Source: Saururus chinensis
Lineage: Eukaryota > Streptophyta > Magnoliopsida > Piperales > Saururaceae
Assembly (NCBI GenBank): GCA_035235625.1
Contig: CP141140.1
Location: 37,126,351-37,190,350, forward strand
Direction of reading: 5' to 3'
Length of the DNA: 64,000 nucleotides
Made by a program: the position numbers and the translations under genes. The first letter of the stretch is position 1; every line of letters begins with the position of its first letter. The notes beneath the pieces were generated by a model. That model was not told where the DNA came from. It did no database searches and worked only from the letters and a program-made list of their open reading frames with translations. Below, piece by piece: positions 1 to 13,400 of the stretch.

Positions 1-36
1 CACCACTTAAAGCTCTAAGGGAGTATTACACTCCCA

Positions 37-1126
37 ATGAGTACACCTCTCCTTCATGCATGGAAACTTTTTGAGGACTTGAGTGAAAATTCTCTTCAAC
101 ATGCTACGTTGAATAGAAATGAGAGTGGATTATCTACCTTGAACAATGCCCCCTCTAGGGGTGGCTTGTATGAAGTCAAAAACCCATTAGACATATCCTC
201 TAAAGTTGATACTTTGAGTAGGAAGCTTGACCTCCTTATGACTTCAACCTATCAGCCCACTCCCTTCACTCAAGATGCATGCACAATATGCCTTTGCCCA
301 GCCCATACTATCATTGAGTGCCCCTCTGCCTCTCAATTTCCTGAGCTTGTCCAAGACCATGTGAATGCCACTCAATCCTTCCCTAGGGTTGAGAATAATC
401 TATTTTCAAACACATATAACCCTAGGTGGAGGAATCATCCTAACTTTTCTTGGCAGATACAAAACCAAGGGGTTATGGGTAACCAACCCCCCCTAGGCAA
501 CCATTCCATGTCCCACCAGCCCATATCCACCAACCTCAAGTGCAACCTGCGTATGTCCAACCCAATAGGAGTCCAAGTTTTGAAGAAAAGGTCTTCAGTA
601 CTTTGCAAGGCCTTCAATCTCAATCCCAACTCCTCCACTCTCACACACAATCTATAGCAAAGTTAGAAGCCCAAATTGGACAACTAGCTAATGTTATTAA
701 CAAGAGAGAGATGGGGACGTTGCCAAGTCAACCCCTACCAAACCCTAAAGGTCAATTTCAGGTAGAGGGAGCTTCTCCTTCTAATGAACAAGTTAGTTCC
801 ATAATGACCCTCAGGAGTGGGAGGATTGTTGACAAGAGTGTTGGGGGGACACCAGTGACAGATGATAGGAGTGAGGAGTTAGAAAGGGAAGCCCCTAATG
901 AACCTCAAATAGAAGTTAGTGCACTACATGAGAAGGAGTTTGTATCTCCTTCCACTTCCTTAGAGCCACAGTTTAAGACCACTTCCGAGGGATCTTATAT
1001 CCCTAGGGCACCTTTTCCTCAGTGTCTTGACATGGCCCCACCATTTAGAAAGAGCACAACTAGGACTGATGAGATTCTTGAGACTTTCAAACAAGTCAAA
1101 ATTAATCTCCCCCTCTTAGATGCAAC
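37..1126 (+). pseudogene. Ty3/gypsy (Athila-like) gag remnant, frameshifted and truncated
   Basis: Retrotransposon gag fragment. The first frame (37–657) carries the end of the gag domain (motif KLFEDLSENSLQHAT) and a cysteine-rich segment with CTICLCPAHTIIECPS. The second frame (about 540–1126) continues with QIGQLANVINKREMGTLPSQ and TLRSGR, motifs typical of the gag–protease linker of Athila/Ogre-like elements. A frame change lies between about 540 and 657. Homology stops after the residues LPLLDA; family members normally continue with a conserved lysine- and proline-containing stretch leading to protease, which is absent here. The downstream sequence belongs to a different element (the MULE), so 1126 is a recombination or insertion breakpoint. 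No LTR, primer site or pol is present. Not functional. Confidence 0.8.
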
Positions 1127-3608
1127 AGGGTCGGCCGGTGGAAGAGGTTTGCCTCCGAACTCAAATAAAGTGGCCAACATTGACATGGCTGAAATAAAGT
1201 GGTAAGAAGTATACAATCATTATTATTATCTATTTTGTTTGCAAATTTATGCATGTGTAGTAATGGTTTAGTGGTTTTAACTGTAGTGACGATGAAGTAC
1301 CAACAAGAGCTAATGCAATAATGTCACTCATAAATGAAGGACATGGTGGTGGGAGGGGAAAAGCACCACCATCAATTAGCAATTTTGGGAAAACTTTGGC
1401 ACCAAAACAACTTCAAAGATCATTTCATGTGCATACGTAGTTAGTTAACTGATTTTGCCTAACTTATAATTGTTTGTCTCATTCTAATACCTATATAAAT
1501 ATAATCATTCAGCAGATTAGATGCGAATGTGTGTGTGAACGAAGAGCACAACATGGATGTGGAGGGTGATTTGTATGACTATGGTAAAGATCTGAATGTG
1601 CTTCTACTTGGGCAAGAGTTTATGGATAAGGACTCTCTGAAGCTACATGTACACAAGTATGCTATGCATAATAACTTTGAGTTCAAGGTAAAATATTCAA
1701 ATAAATCTCGATTCATAGTTGTGTGCAATGTGTTGGGATGTCCGTGGAGGTTACATGTTGCGATAACTAATGGGTGTAGTACTTCAAAGTGAAAGCTATG
1801 AACAATGTTCATACATGTGGGCAACCAATATTTGGAGGAGATCATAAAAAAGTAAAAGCGGGTATTATTGCTGACCTAGTAGTGAAACGACTTAGGAAAT
1901 GTGTTGCTTATACTTCGAAGGATATTTAAGTTGATGTCGATTTGGAATATGGAGTTAAGATGAATTATTCGAAGGCATATAGGTCGAAGGTTGCGGCGTT
2001 TAACAAGTTAAGAGGATCCTACGAGTCATCGTATGCTGAGTTGGCTACATACTTATATGAGTTGGAGAAGGCAAATCTGGGCACCTCAACTGCTATCCAG
2101 TACGACTCATCAGATCTGACATTCGAGCGATGCTTTGTTTCCTTTGGTTCAGCCATGGAGAACTTCAAGAGGTACATGCGACATGTTATATGTATAGATG
2201 ACACATTCTTGAAAGGAAGGTACAAAGGGACTTTGCTCATGATATCTACATTAGATAGTGAGAACCATATATACCCAATTGCTTGTGTTGTCGGAGAAGG
2301 AGAGAATAATGATGCATGGGTTGGGTCCTTGCACATTTGGAAACCCGACTTGGTTACTTGGAGGGCCTAGTGATACTTTCTGATCGACATAGATCAATCA
2401 AATCACAAGTACCTCAAATGTTTCCATATGCCGCACATAGATATTGTGCATTTCACATATCTCAAAATATGTTTGCACATTTCAAAGACAGAGGTTTGAC
2501 CAGTAACTTCTTCAGGGCGGCTAAAGCATTTAGGTAGGAGACATATATGGAAGAAATGGCCATCATTGAGGAGAAAAACCCCGAGGCCTACAAGTGGTTA
2601 ATTAGAATTGATAAGTCACGTTGGGTTAATGCTTACTTTCCGTCGCCCAGGTATAATATAATCATATTCAACCCATGCGAAGTGTTTAATGGAATGCTTA
2701 GTGAGCAGCGACACTTCCCCATTGTCATGATCATTGAGGCAATCTATTTGAAGGCTCAAGAGATGTGGTACAAGCATGGATTGGAGGCTCAACAATGGAA
2801 TGGATACTTGACTAAATATGCCGAAGCAAAGATTCAAAAGTGCAATGAAGCAGCTAGAGGGATGATTTATTATCCCATAAGTGGCCATGAGGTCTTAACT
2901 AGATCCGAAAGAGGGGATGATCAAGTTGACCTTATCACAAAGACTTGTACATGTGGAAAGTTTCAACAAATGGAGTTGCCCTGTGAACATGCGTTGGCAG
3001 CATGTGGCCACCGAAGACTAAATTATGTTGACTATTGCTCCCTGTTCTACACAATGAAAACTTATAGGCAAATCTATAGCAAAGGAGTTTATCCAGTACT
3101 CGAACATAAAAGATGGGAAACTTCTGAAGATGTGAAGAACCTTAAGTTGAAGCCTCCAAAGGATAAGGCACGACCGGGCTGGATAAAGAAGAAGAGAATT
3201 CTATCTCGAGGTGAAGAAAAAAGAAGAGTGCAATATCGTACGTGCAAACAATATGGTCACTATCGCAATACCTGTACCGCAGTAATTGGAGAGAACCCAG
3301 TCAGGGGACATACTCCTCATCCATCTATAGCTACACCTACTTCATCTCATGGTCAGCCCCCATCACCACCTCATGCTAACCAAAAGTTGTCAACATCTAA
3401 ACAATTCCCACATGTAGTAGACAAGTTGGGTGGTAAAGAAATCAGGAAGATGCATCAACCATGTCCAATCCAGTTAAAGATCAGCCATCTAACCCCAAAG
3501 GGGAAGAGAAAGAAGAAAATGAGACAAGTGGCTGAGCTCAATGCATGTACGCTTGAGGACAAATTGCGCAAGAGACCAATCGTAGTGGACAAAGTTGCAC
3601 CATTGTAG
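1127..3608 (+). pseudogene. MuDR-family transposase (degenerate, with two recognisable introns)
   Basis: Cut-and-paste transposase. Coding runs to 1201, then introns at 1202–1286 (GTAAG...CTGTAG) and 1437–1515 (GTAGTT...AGCAG) restore an open frame into the N-terminal MuDR domain (1516–1790; NNFEFKVKYSNKSRF, GCPWRLHV). The catalytic MULE domain follows at 1942–2537: CIDDTFLKGRYKG holds the first Asp and VILSDRHRSI the second. Residues 2547–3608 contain the SWIM zinc finger CTCGKFQQMELPCEHAL and a zinc knuckle CKQYGHYRNTC whose first Cys is now Tyr. Damage: a frameshift near 1779, TAA at 1927–1929, a frameshift near 2316–2330 and TAG at 2535–2537. The true N-terminus is missing; the frame joins upstream gag. 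Inactive as it stands. Confidence 0.85.
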
Positions 3609-4329
3609 TTTGCTTGACAACATATTTTGGAAAACTTTTATTTTTGATTGTAGCACAATATGTTGGCAATTCAACCATAAATTCCATGTGCTGAAACTTC
3701 ATCTCTCAACGTGTTTTTTTGTCTAAATTAATATAAAGCAATACTTCAAGTACCAATTTATAATAGCAATCTCCTTATTTATCACTAGGCGAATTGGTTT
3801 AAGGGTTAGAAGCTGTCAATCAAAACCCAATCAAGTCATGCATCCAGATTGGAGTTCCGTCCCAAAGGGATTTCATAGGCAAATCCCCTATTCTCTGAAC
3901 AAATGCGATTTTTAGCAATGACACATCTTTATCCGTTGAATGAAATTATGAACATATTGATTCTTATGAATCACAAATTCTTAACTGCTCATCGACCTTC
4001 ATTCCTACACATGTACAATTTGGACCAAATCTAACCAATCAGAACAGCAATGTGTTATCATCTATAGTTAACCGATGTGTTATCAGAACGTCATACAATG
4101 AATATTGATTTCTCTTCAATCAACTTCAGCCAAAAACTATACGAAACCATCAAATTCTATTAGTCTTGTAACAATACAAATATCTTCAAGATTCACCTTA
4201 AACATTAATCAATTATGGTACTCCTCCATAAAGTATTCATACAAACCATCAGTGAAACACAAAATGAAGCACATAGTCAAGGACAAACACTATCAAGTTA
4301 ATCCACATCTACTGTCAATAAAATGGTTG
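3609..4329. other. Spacer between the converging transposase and Ulp1 genes
   Basis: AT-rich noncoding DNA containing the 3' ends of the two converging MULE genes. I see no further coding signal. An open frame at 4105–4506 (+) only mirrors the end of the Ulp1 gene. Confidence 0.5.
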
Positions 4330-7300
4330 TCATATGAAATTTTGCAGAATTTGGTATGCAATCCTATGTCTCATGAAGTGAATGTCCTCTCCAGTAAAGA
4401 TAAATCGGTACCCATGCGACAGGTACCACATATAAATGCATACGCAGACACTGCAATCATTGTTGTTGATTTGTTGTGGGTGTCTGGTTATCTCTCTCAC
4501 CGGTAGGCGCAAGGTAGCAGCTGCTACATATCCCAATTTCAACAAAACTATTGGCAAAACATGTCTGAGAATCGCCAATTTCTTGTAGTACTGCTCTACC
4601 TCAACGTCAGAGTAATATGGGTCCATGATGTATAGGACATCCTTCCTCAAGTCTAGAAGAATGAGAGTCCAATGGTTACCGTTTACATGAAGAGGGAAGT
4701 GGTGGACCTCATATTCCCAGAAGTCTTTTTCATTCACCTTCATCAACTTCATCATATTAGGCGGAACTTCTGGCCATGCGTCTGCAACGGCGGCTCTAGA
4801 GACAGTTGCATCCTTTTCCTTCATCGATGCATAAATGCTAAGGAGGGTAGATGCATCCATCCTCATAAGCTCCTGTGGAATTAGAAACAGATGTCAGTCA
4901 AGTAGTTAGCAGTTGTCAGTTAAATGTGATATTAAAAACAAAAGAAGGCCTACCATAAAATGTACAAGATGGAAGGCTTGCTTATTAGTTAGGTTCCCAA
5001 GGGCCTTCTTCCGCAATGCCAGTACATACGCATCAATATGCTATATCAGATGAATTGAACATCGAATTAGTATAGTATATAGTAGGGATGAAAATCTGAA
5101 TCACTATTATTGTGTACAACTAACATTTGCACATACATTATCCCAAAGCCACCTATGCTGCTGCATAATAGACTGTATAAACTTAGATGTCAGCTGGATT
5201 CCACCAATTGCTGGCCGGCTGTTCAATTATAATTGCTCCGAATGTCAACACATATTTATTTTTCATTGAAAAATGAAATTAATCGATATTGAAATGAGAT
5301 GTGTATGTAACCGAGTACTATGCTATAACTCACTCAGATTTCCAACCCTTTCTAAGGCTCTTTCGAATGGTTTTTTCTTCTTCCGGTGTTAACTTAAGTG
5401 GTTTAGGGCATGCCAACTCTAGCAATGCTATCTCTGAGAGAGCAACGAGTCCACATATCTTGCTTCTATGAACTTCTTGCCCTGCTAGATTTTGTCCATT
5501 CGATTGGTTGGCAGTACCTAAATGTCCCCCTTCTTCAATTTGATCCAGTAATTGATTCGCCAATTCAATGTTAGCCCGCCCATCTTCTTCTCCCTCGCAT
5601 TGAACATCGTCGTCGTTTACAAGCTCGCCAGTAGTCTCATCCTCTTCCACATCACTTGATCCCCTCACCAACCTCCTCTTACTTCTCCTTGGTGCCGTGT
5701 AAGGGGTCCTTACATATTTGCTAGCAGTCCTCTTCCTCCCATAGACATCGGAGGGCACAACCTCTTTGACTCTTGGGGCATCACTCCCAATGTCAACCCC
5801 TGCCTCCCCAACTGCCACACTAGATGCACCATCAAATGGGAGAACTACATCTGCGACTAGTTCCTTTGAACAATTGCACGTGTGAGTAAAAGTGCACATC
5901 ATAATATAAAAATATCAGCATAATGTACGACAATAATGAAATATACGTATAGCATTGATGTATTCAAACGCACGTCCTTCATATGAATAAAATTGTGAGG
6001 TAACTAACTTGCGGACAAGAAGATTCATTGTTGGGGTTTTCATGGGCTCCATCATCAGCAACATAATCATATCTAGCATCCTTCCCGTCCTGGTCAATAT
6101 TGTAAACCATACTATGATTATTGTCGAAATACAAGAATAATAAAGCTTAACACTAGTTAGAAGGCATGGTATTTAATTGATTGTAGCTAACCTCAAATGG
6201 GTCTGATGACCTCCCCTTCATGGACAACAAAGCTCAAACATCTTGAGACAATTTGTCTACCTTGGCCTCCAACCGGTCGAATGCATCCTGTTTTAGTTGA
6301 ATGAGGTCAACTGTGCCAGCTAGCTTGACTAATGTGTCCTTTATCCAGTCCAATTGGATATGCACATTTTGTCTTTCTAGAGCATGGGGTTTTCCACTTC
6401 CATCAGGCCACACCTCATCAACAAATGAAACAACTGTTTCATGACCTCGTTGAGGATCATCCTCCATATCCACTTCTAATTATTCCTCTGGCAGGGCACC
6501 ACTAACAGGGAGCTCAGATTTACCAAAAATTATCTGGTCCCCCTTCAGAAAATTCTTAAGCCCTATAGCGGATTGGACAATCTCCTCTTCAAACTCAGCT
6601 TGGGTCAACTCCAATCGCCTGTGCACCAATACCTAAAAGACAAAAATATGTTCATTATCAGTCATCATATATGTCATTTGTAAATTATCAGTCATCAAAC
6701 TACAATATATTACCTTCTCTCCACCAAAAATTTCTTTGTCAATTGCATCATAACTGGGCTTCTTATAGTTGGCCCAATTCAGCAATCTAGGATAAACATC
6801 TTGTACTCTTCTCGCACATAAGTCCCCAAGCATAGCAATCCTTTCCATTGCCCAAACCTGCATATTCAAACCATGGACATAAATGTCATACTCACATATG
6901 CAGCATAGTACATTAAAATCTCAAACAAAATACCCAAAAAAAACCTACCAACACTGTCGGTACAAATCCATGCACAATGTAAATGGTTTTGGTAAGGGCC
7001 TTCCTTGCTTCCTCCAAGCCATGGAGGGTGTCCCAATATGCAATATTACCCCATAGATATGAATCGAATTCCTCCACATCATCAGCCAACAAAAAAAACC
7101 GCCGGTCCACCTTATGCTCCCATCCTCTGCCCACAATGAAAGAAGCCAACACTAGTATGCGGGCCAACTTCACCGCGTCTTCATCACTTTTGCTGATGAT
7201 CTTCTGGTATATCTGCTCCTTCGTAATGTGAAGCTTCTCCTTGCCGAACACCATACAAAGTAGGGAGTCCTTTCCCAAAACTTTTGGCACTGTTGGAAGG

Positions 7301-7650
7301 GATGGAAACACATCAGCCATACGCAGACCAGTTACTTGGGCAAATTCCGTGGGTAACAACTTCATCGAATAGGCCTCCGTCACTTGAAACCTATATTCTC
7401 CTTGATGCATTTTTACGATGTGGTGCAAGGCTTGAAGTGGGAACATGAACTTCTCTATGTCCAATTGCATGTATTTGCCAAAATATGATCGTTCGAATAG
7501 TGTTGCTTGTCTTCTATGCTTATTGAAATGCTCTTTGAGCCTCCGTATGTAAGCATATGTCGATTTGGGTTGAGGGCTGCCCTCATGGGCTCTACCCTTA
7601 TCACTTTCAACTGGCTTGAAGATCACTTCCGCATTACTTGGTAGCTTCAC
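4330..7650 (-). CDS. Ulp1/SENP-like C48 cysteine protease gene captured by the MULE (multi-exon)
   Basis: Probable SUMO-protease-like protein of the Kaonashi type. In order on the minus strand: 7650–6913 encodes a DUF1985-like region (FGKYMQLDIEKFMFP..., QVTGL) that precedes Ulp1 domains in such plant transposon proteins. 6869–6633 continues it (CARRVQDVYPRLLNW). 6473–6234 is a short charged exon and 5902–5330 a basic/acidic linker (ASKYVRTPYTAPRRSKR). 4866–4330 is the protease domain with the His in NGNHWTLILLDL, the Asp in IMDPYY and the Gln/Cys in QINNNDCSVCVC. The catalytic triad is present by inspection. Introns are inferred from frame breaks; I did not resolve every splice site, and intermediate exons (about 5000–5300 and 5915–6097) are unclear. 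It may be expressed or already decaying. The annotated end is the TGA/TAG-bounded 3' exon. Confidence 0.65.
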
Positions 7651-7689
7651 CCTGTAATGTTTAATAGTTCAAGTAAATGGTCATTACTT

Positions 7690-9030
7690 GGTATCTTCAA
7701 GCTGAGCATGGGTCATAATTTGGCATGTAACCCACACGCACAACATACATATCAGCATGTAACCCTTGATTTTCCTCATATCATATATTACAGAGAAGTG
7801 TAAAAAAAGACCACTATTGAGCAAAAAATTTACAGGTGTAGCATAATGTCGTAGACAATGCAATTTGCACAGAAATAAATTATGACTAACGACTACCAGT
7901 CAACAGTTAAGCCCTATCAGTTAACATTATTTTAAGAATGTGTACTTGCTTAAATGATATACCCATGATTTTCCTCATATCTTATATCACAGAGAAGGGT
8001 AAAAAAAGACCACTATTGAGCAAAAAATTTACAAGTGTAGCATAGAGTCGTAGACAATGCAATTTGCACAACAATCAAAGCTGCCTAAAGACTACCAGTC
8101 AACAGTTAGGCACTATCAGTTAACATTATTTTAAGCATGTGTACTTACTTAAATGATATACCCATGATTTTTCTCATATCTTATATCACATAGAAGGGTA
8201 AAAAAAAGGCCACAATTGAGCAAAAAATTTACAAGTGCAGCATAGAGCCGTAGACAATGCAATTTGCACAACAATAAAAGCTGCCTAAAGACTACCAGTC
8301 AACAATTAGGACCTTTCAGTTGAGCATGTTTTAAGCATGTATACTAACTTAAATGGTCTACCCTTGATTTTCCTCATATTATATATCACAGAGAAGGGTG
8401 AAAAAAGGCCACAATTGAGCAAAAAATTTTCAGGTGCAGCATAAAGCCGTAGACAATGCAATTTGCACAACAATAAAAGTTGCCTAAAGAGTACGAGTCA
8501 ACAGTTAGGACCTATCAATTAAGCATGTTTTAAGCATGTGTACTAGCTTAAATGGTCTACCCTTGATTTTTCTCATATCATATATCACAGAGAAGGGTAA
8601 AAAAAGGCCACTATTGAGCATAAAATTTACATGTGTAGTATAAAGTCGTAGACAATGCAATTTGCACAACAATAAAAGCTGCCTAAAGACTACCAATCAA
8701 TAGTTAGGACCTATCAGTTAAGCATGTTTTAAGCATGTATACTAGCTTAAATGGTCTACCCTTGATTTTCCTCATATCATATATCATAAAGAAGGGTAAA
8801 AAAAGACCACTATTGAGCAAAAAATTTATAGGTGTAGCATAAAACCGTAGACAATGCAATTTGCACATCAATAAAAGTTGCCTATAGACTACCAGTCAAT
8901 TGTTAGGCCTTATCAGTTAATATTATTTTAAGCATGTGTACTTGCTTAAAGGGTCTACCCTTGATTTTCATCACATTACATGTCACAGAAAATGGTAAAA
9001 AAAGGTAACTGTTGAGCAAACAATTTTCAG
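7690..9030. repeat. ~199-bp tandem array (about 6.7 copies) upstream of the Ulp1 gene
   Basis: Direct repeats with a period of 198–200 bp. The landmark TTTTCCTCATATCATATATC recurs near 7773, 7967, 8167, 8366, 8563, 8761 and 8960. The landmark CCAGTCAAC recurs near 7896, 8095, 8295, 8494, 8693 and 8892. Copies are roughly 90% alike by eye. Two more degenerate copies of the core follow near 9251 and 9437. The array sits on the 5' side of the minus-strand Ulp1 gene, between it and the element terminus, so it is in promoter/subterminal position. Confidence 0.9.
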
Positions 9031-10412
9031 ATGTAGCCTAGCAACTACATTTCTACCCTTAATTTTGTCACTTTCTTTTACATTCCGCAAAAGTCATCTA
9101 TATAAGCTAATTCCCAAACACACATTATACAATCGAGAACATAAAAGACCCACACTCGTATGAATCTACACAAATATAGACGTAACTATATCAAGTCTAA
9201 AGCCGGCACAATGTACTTTGCACGTCAATAAAAGATGCCTAAATCTCACCAGTCAACAGTTAGGCCCTATTAGTTAACCTTGTTCTGAGCATGTGTCCTT
9301 TGTTTAAATGGTCTACCATTCACTAAGCACCAAACACACAATCTACATTTGACAAGATCAATCTACCCATGTAGATACCAGACTATATAGAGTTTATTGA
9401 CCACACAATTTATTTTCAAGACTAAATATAATGTACCAGTCAACAGTTAGGCCATATCAGTTAAATTCGTTTGTGGCATACAATAATGCTTCTAACAAAG
9501 CACGGCTCCAACTTAACTAATCCGCTATATTTTTCTTCCTCATCCTACATACAATATTTTTTTGCATAAGAAATTTCCTTTTTCAAAATTTATCAGGAGA
9601 TCACATTCTTCAAATATTTATATCAAATTTATCTTACGACATCACATACACTAATCATAGCAGTACATATGTCCAATTTACACACCTATCATGAATTTTA
9701 TCACACAATCTCAATAAATTTCAAACCAAAGCATATAATATAGCTAAACAAGATATTCACTTCTTTAATTAACCATACATAGTTGTAGGATCACACCTGG
9801 CCATTTATGTCATCTTCTATTGATCAATGGATGGGGAGATTGGTCAGATGGCCAAGTGAAGATGCAGAATGTAGATTAGGGCAAAACACCGAAATGCAGG
9901 ATGCAGTCAGCTGGAAGAGAAGGACGACGGGAATGGAGCTGAGAAAAATGTCTTCGGAGGGGGGGAAAGGTGGCCGCAATGTATTTCTCCGGTTGTCAAA
10001 TGACTACCGCAGTGAGATCGCCAGCGTGGATAGCGAAGGATGGAACAAAATGGAAACTTTCTCTGCAATACTGGTGGAGCAAAAAATGTGGAACTGGATG
10101 ACCGATAGCGGAGAAGAGGAAGGTGAAGGATGGGATATAAAAGGCTAGATGAGGGGTTGCCAGAAGGGAATGCGATTCTCGTAATGGTGGAAAACGGTCG
10201 CAAGCGCCGGAGGGAAAACTAAAATCTGAATTTTGGGTTGTACCCGGTGGAGAGCGGTCAAGTCTATTTATTTCCACTGCTTAAGGGTATTATCGACAAT
10301 TCAAGTGCGCGTGCAAGTAAGTGGAACATGCATAAGTCTAATTTTACAAAACTAAAATTCTTTGCCTATTTTTATAATTCCAACATTTGTTTAGTCTATT
10401 TCTAAAAGAATT
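9031..10412. repeat. MULE subterminal and right terminal region
   Basis: AT-rich to about 9800, then a purine-rich stretch (about 9830–10200) and an end segment 10270–10412 that aligns with 19161–19292 over about 130 bp (shared AAGGGTATTAT, AACATGC.TAAGTCTAATT, CCTATTTTTATA, TCTATTT.TAAAA.AATT). Opposed open frames at 9807–10148 (+) and 9907–10277 (−) show no recognisable domain and I do not call them genes. I take this as the terminal inverted-repeat region of the element. Confidence 0.55.
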
Positions 10413-10414
10413 TT

Positions 10415-13400
10415 GTCGAGGAGGCCAATTCATTTTGACTTCTCGAAATGCTTCCTATATGTTCGATCGCATGGCAAGATATATGTCCAGAAGTAATTTA
10501 GACTATATATACATATTTTTTGGGATTGCAAAGGGAAAATCAAAAGCAATTAATATGTTATGCTGCTTTATTTTAGACATTTTAACTAAAATAAGTACTT
10601 ACTGTTAGGTGTACTGTCGATTTGAGAAATGTAATCAGCTGGTGAATAGTTTATACAAATTGATTAAGATATATACTTACTGTTAAGTGTACTGTCCATT
10701 TGAGTGAGCTGGTGAATAGTTTATACAAATTGACTTAGATGTAATCAGCTGGTGAAGATTCGCCCGCGAACCCGCTAGTGAACTTTTCACAGTTGTCAAT
10801 CAAGCGAAATTAATGGTGCAGGTATTAGGCACGCACTTCAACCGTAAACTATGCCTTTGAGTAAAATACATGCACTAGCATATGTGGATTTTATTTCTTA
10901 AAGAATGTGTCTACATGCACCTTTATAATTTTTTTAATACCCCTCTTTATTCAAATTTTTATCAAAAGGGTGTGTGAAACGGGGTACTAAAAAGACTATT
11001 TCTTAGAAATGGACACATTTATTATTTCTTAGAAATGGACATCCGGCAAACTACACTGGGTGAGCCTTCACGAGCTAATTACGTCTCACCATTTCCAATG
11101 AGGCCATGATAAAGCCACCATCACTAATAACAAGTAATTAAGAATCACATGTAGGAAGAGGTCCAGGTCTGAACTAAACTAACAGTGCCGATAAGCATGA
11201 TTACATTGTTCTAATTTGAACATACAATACAGTTTGACTACATACATTGAGAGTTAAATAAACTATTTACTACACAGTTTCTTATTAGCAAATATATTAA
11301 CTAAATATAGAGATCGTACCCATTCTGTCAAGCGGTAAAAACTTAAATGTCATAAAATATTTAGCGTTAATGTATTTTTCATTGTATTCCACTTTGATTT
11401 AATCGAAGAGGGTTCTCTACCCCTTTTTCTACAGATGCAAAAATGTTTAGCTCAATTAAATCTAATTAACTGTCAGTTAAAAAAAGTACAAAAAAATGTA
11501 GAATAAGAACAAAGATTGCTTGTGGAGGGGGATTACTTTTTCTTTGTTAAGACATTATTCAAGGGACCGCCTTTGCAAAAGTATGCCTTTTTAGTACGCA
11601 GACAAAATGAGAACATTAATGCGACTAGGGTGGACCATTATTAATTTTGTCTATATATTCTTCTCGTGCAATACTAGAATGATCTCCTTCCAATAGCCGG
11701 TAGCGAGAATCCGCCCCGTCTTTTCCATGAAGCAACGTCAGGGAATGAAGGAAGACCAGAACCGTAAAGTGACGATTCTTCCACTTTTCTGTGATTTGAA
11801 AGGGAGCCTGATCTCAATTATCAAAACGAAAAAGGGGGGGACCTGATCTCATGCGTTTTTAAACCGCAGGCCAGAATTATGTCTTGGTTAGGAGACTCAC
11901 ACTGTGAAGACACGAGACTTCAGAGGATGGATCAAAGACTGGGTTGGGACTTTAGGCCTCATGGTCATTGCAGGTCTTCCAAAGTGAAAGCACTTTTTAT
12001 GGTTTATTTTTATAATTTCTGAGATCAACCGTGCACATGTTAATGTATGTTAGTATAAATATAATTTTTATTAATGGGCACTAATTTGTGTGTCGTCGAT
12101 CTCAAGAATTGAATTTTTTATGTGCGTTTCTTATGCTCAACTCACGGTAAACAAAGAGAATAAAAAATGCTTATTTCCAAAGTCTTTGTCGCTAATGGGA
12201 CAACTCATTCAATCACTTGTGCACTAATGAATCATTTAGGGTTCTAGGTCGCCCTCATTGCCTTCACAAGTAGTAGCACGTATAATTTACTGATTTTTTA
12301 GCACAAAAAACGGAGCATTTTTAGGAATTTTTAGAGGGGCCAATTTTATGAGCCACCATAAAATAGGAGTATGGGACTAAGGGGGTGAGGATACGTTATG
12401 GGAAAATGAGACTAGTATATTTTGAGCCTTGAGGCTCCACAAATTCAACCTCAAATTAACTGTTTAAATTTAATACAATTAAATAAATGGGTATCTTATA
12501 TTAAAATGACCTCAAATTTAGTAGACCCCTATTTTAAAAAGAGATCTTTAAATCTTAATTAATTTTACATCTATTTTTCAACTCTAAGGATTTATATTAG
12601 AAAATATAATCTCAATTATTTGATTTAATGGTTATATTGAAATATTACCATAAAAATAGCTCATATTTCCAAATGAGCCTAAAATTTATAGCTCTTAATT
12701 TTTTATGACATTCTTTTTATTTCCTATAGTCCTATCTTTAACAAATATTAGTAAGGACTAAATTTTAAAAATCAAAATAAAAACCTTTTGTCTCATATTT
12801 ACCAGAGCTTACCTTTTTTTTAAAAAAATTTACTATAACATATTCAACTACTCTATTGGTGAGACATAATTTAACATTCATCATGCAAATGTGAAAAGGG
12901 CTAACTAGATTGACTAGTTAAAACATGTATAGATCGAGAGTATTAATATAATTTGCAACTCAAATGTGTGGATCAAACATAACTCTTCACTGGGCAAAAA
13001 TTTCCTTTCTCATCATTCTGCGAGGGTCAATCTTCGTTCCAAGGACCGCACATTAATCGAGGTGATGTAGTGATCTCATGACTCAGGAGCATTGATGCAC
13101 TACTTTCTCTCCTATACACCTACTCCATATGTGGAGTGTGATGGCTGATATAAAGTGGCAGGATGATATCCCCCAACAGGTCCACTTAAATTAGCTTACT
13201 CACATAATGATAACGGTGGTGTGGTAAGAGTCTAATGTCCAGGATATGGGTAGGAATAAGGTCTTCTCACTGAGAAGTTATTAGGAATGCCTTTGTGAAA
13301 ATCGTGCTTAACACGTACGAATTTCTTTTGGACAAGGTTATTTTTTATATTGATACTGCAGGTGTTCAACTTAGATAGCTAGGTTAAGTAGGATTATCCC

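Larger units (their letters stand above)
1127..10412. mobile_element. MULE (Mutator-like element) carrying a Ulp1-type protease gene, left end missing
   Basis: Composite class II element. It contains a MuDR-type transposase remnant on the plus strand (about 1130–3608), a converging multi-exon gene on the minus strand ending in a C48/Ulp1 protease domain (4330–7650), a ~199-bp tandem array (about 7700–9030) and a terminal region ending near 10412. Transposase plus a captured Ulp1-like gene is the known layout of Kaonashi-type MULEs. The right boundary is set by similarity of 10270–10412 to 19161–19292 at the end of the second MULE; both end in AATT. I found no matching left terminal repeat: the left side begins at the gag breakpoint. 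No target-site duplication could be established. Confidence 0.7.

Noticed and set aside
7690..9030. CRISPR array or centromeric satellite
   Set aside because: Whole ~199-bp units repeat with no unique spacers, and only about seven copies occur inside a MULE.
9807..10277. Short gene near the MULE terminus
   Set aside because: Overlapping open frames on both strands without family features, inside a terminal region shared with another element.
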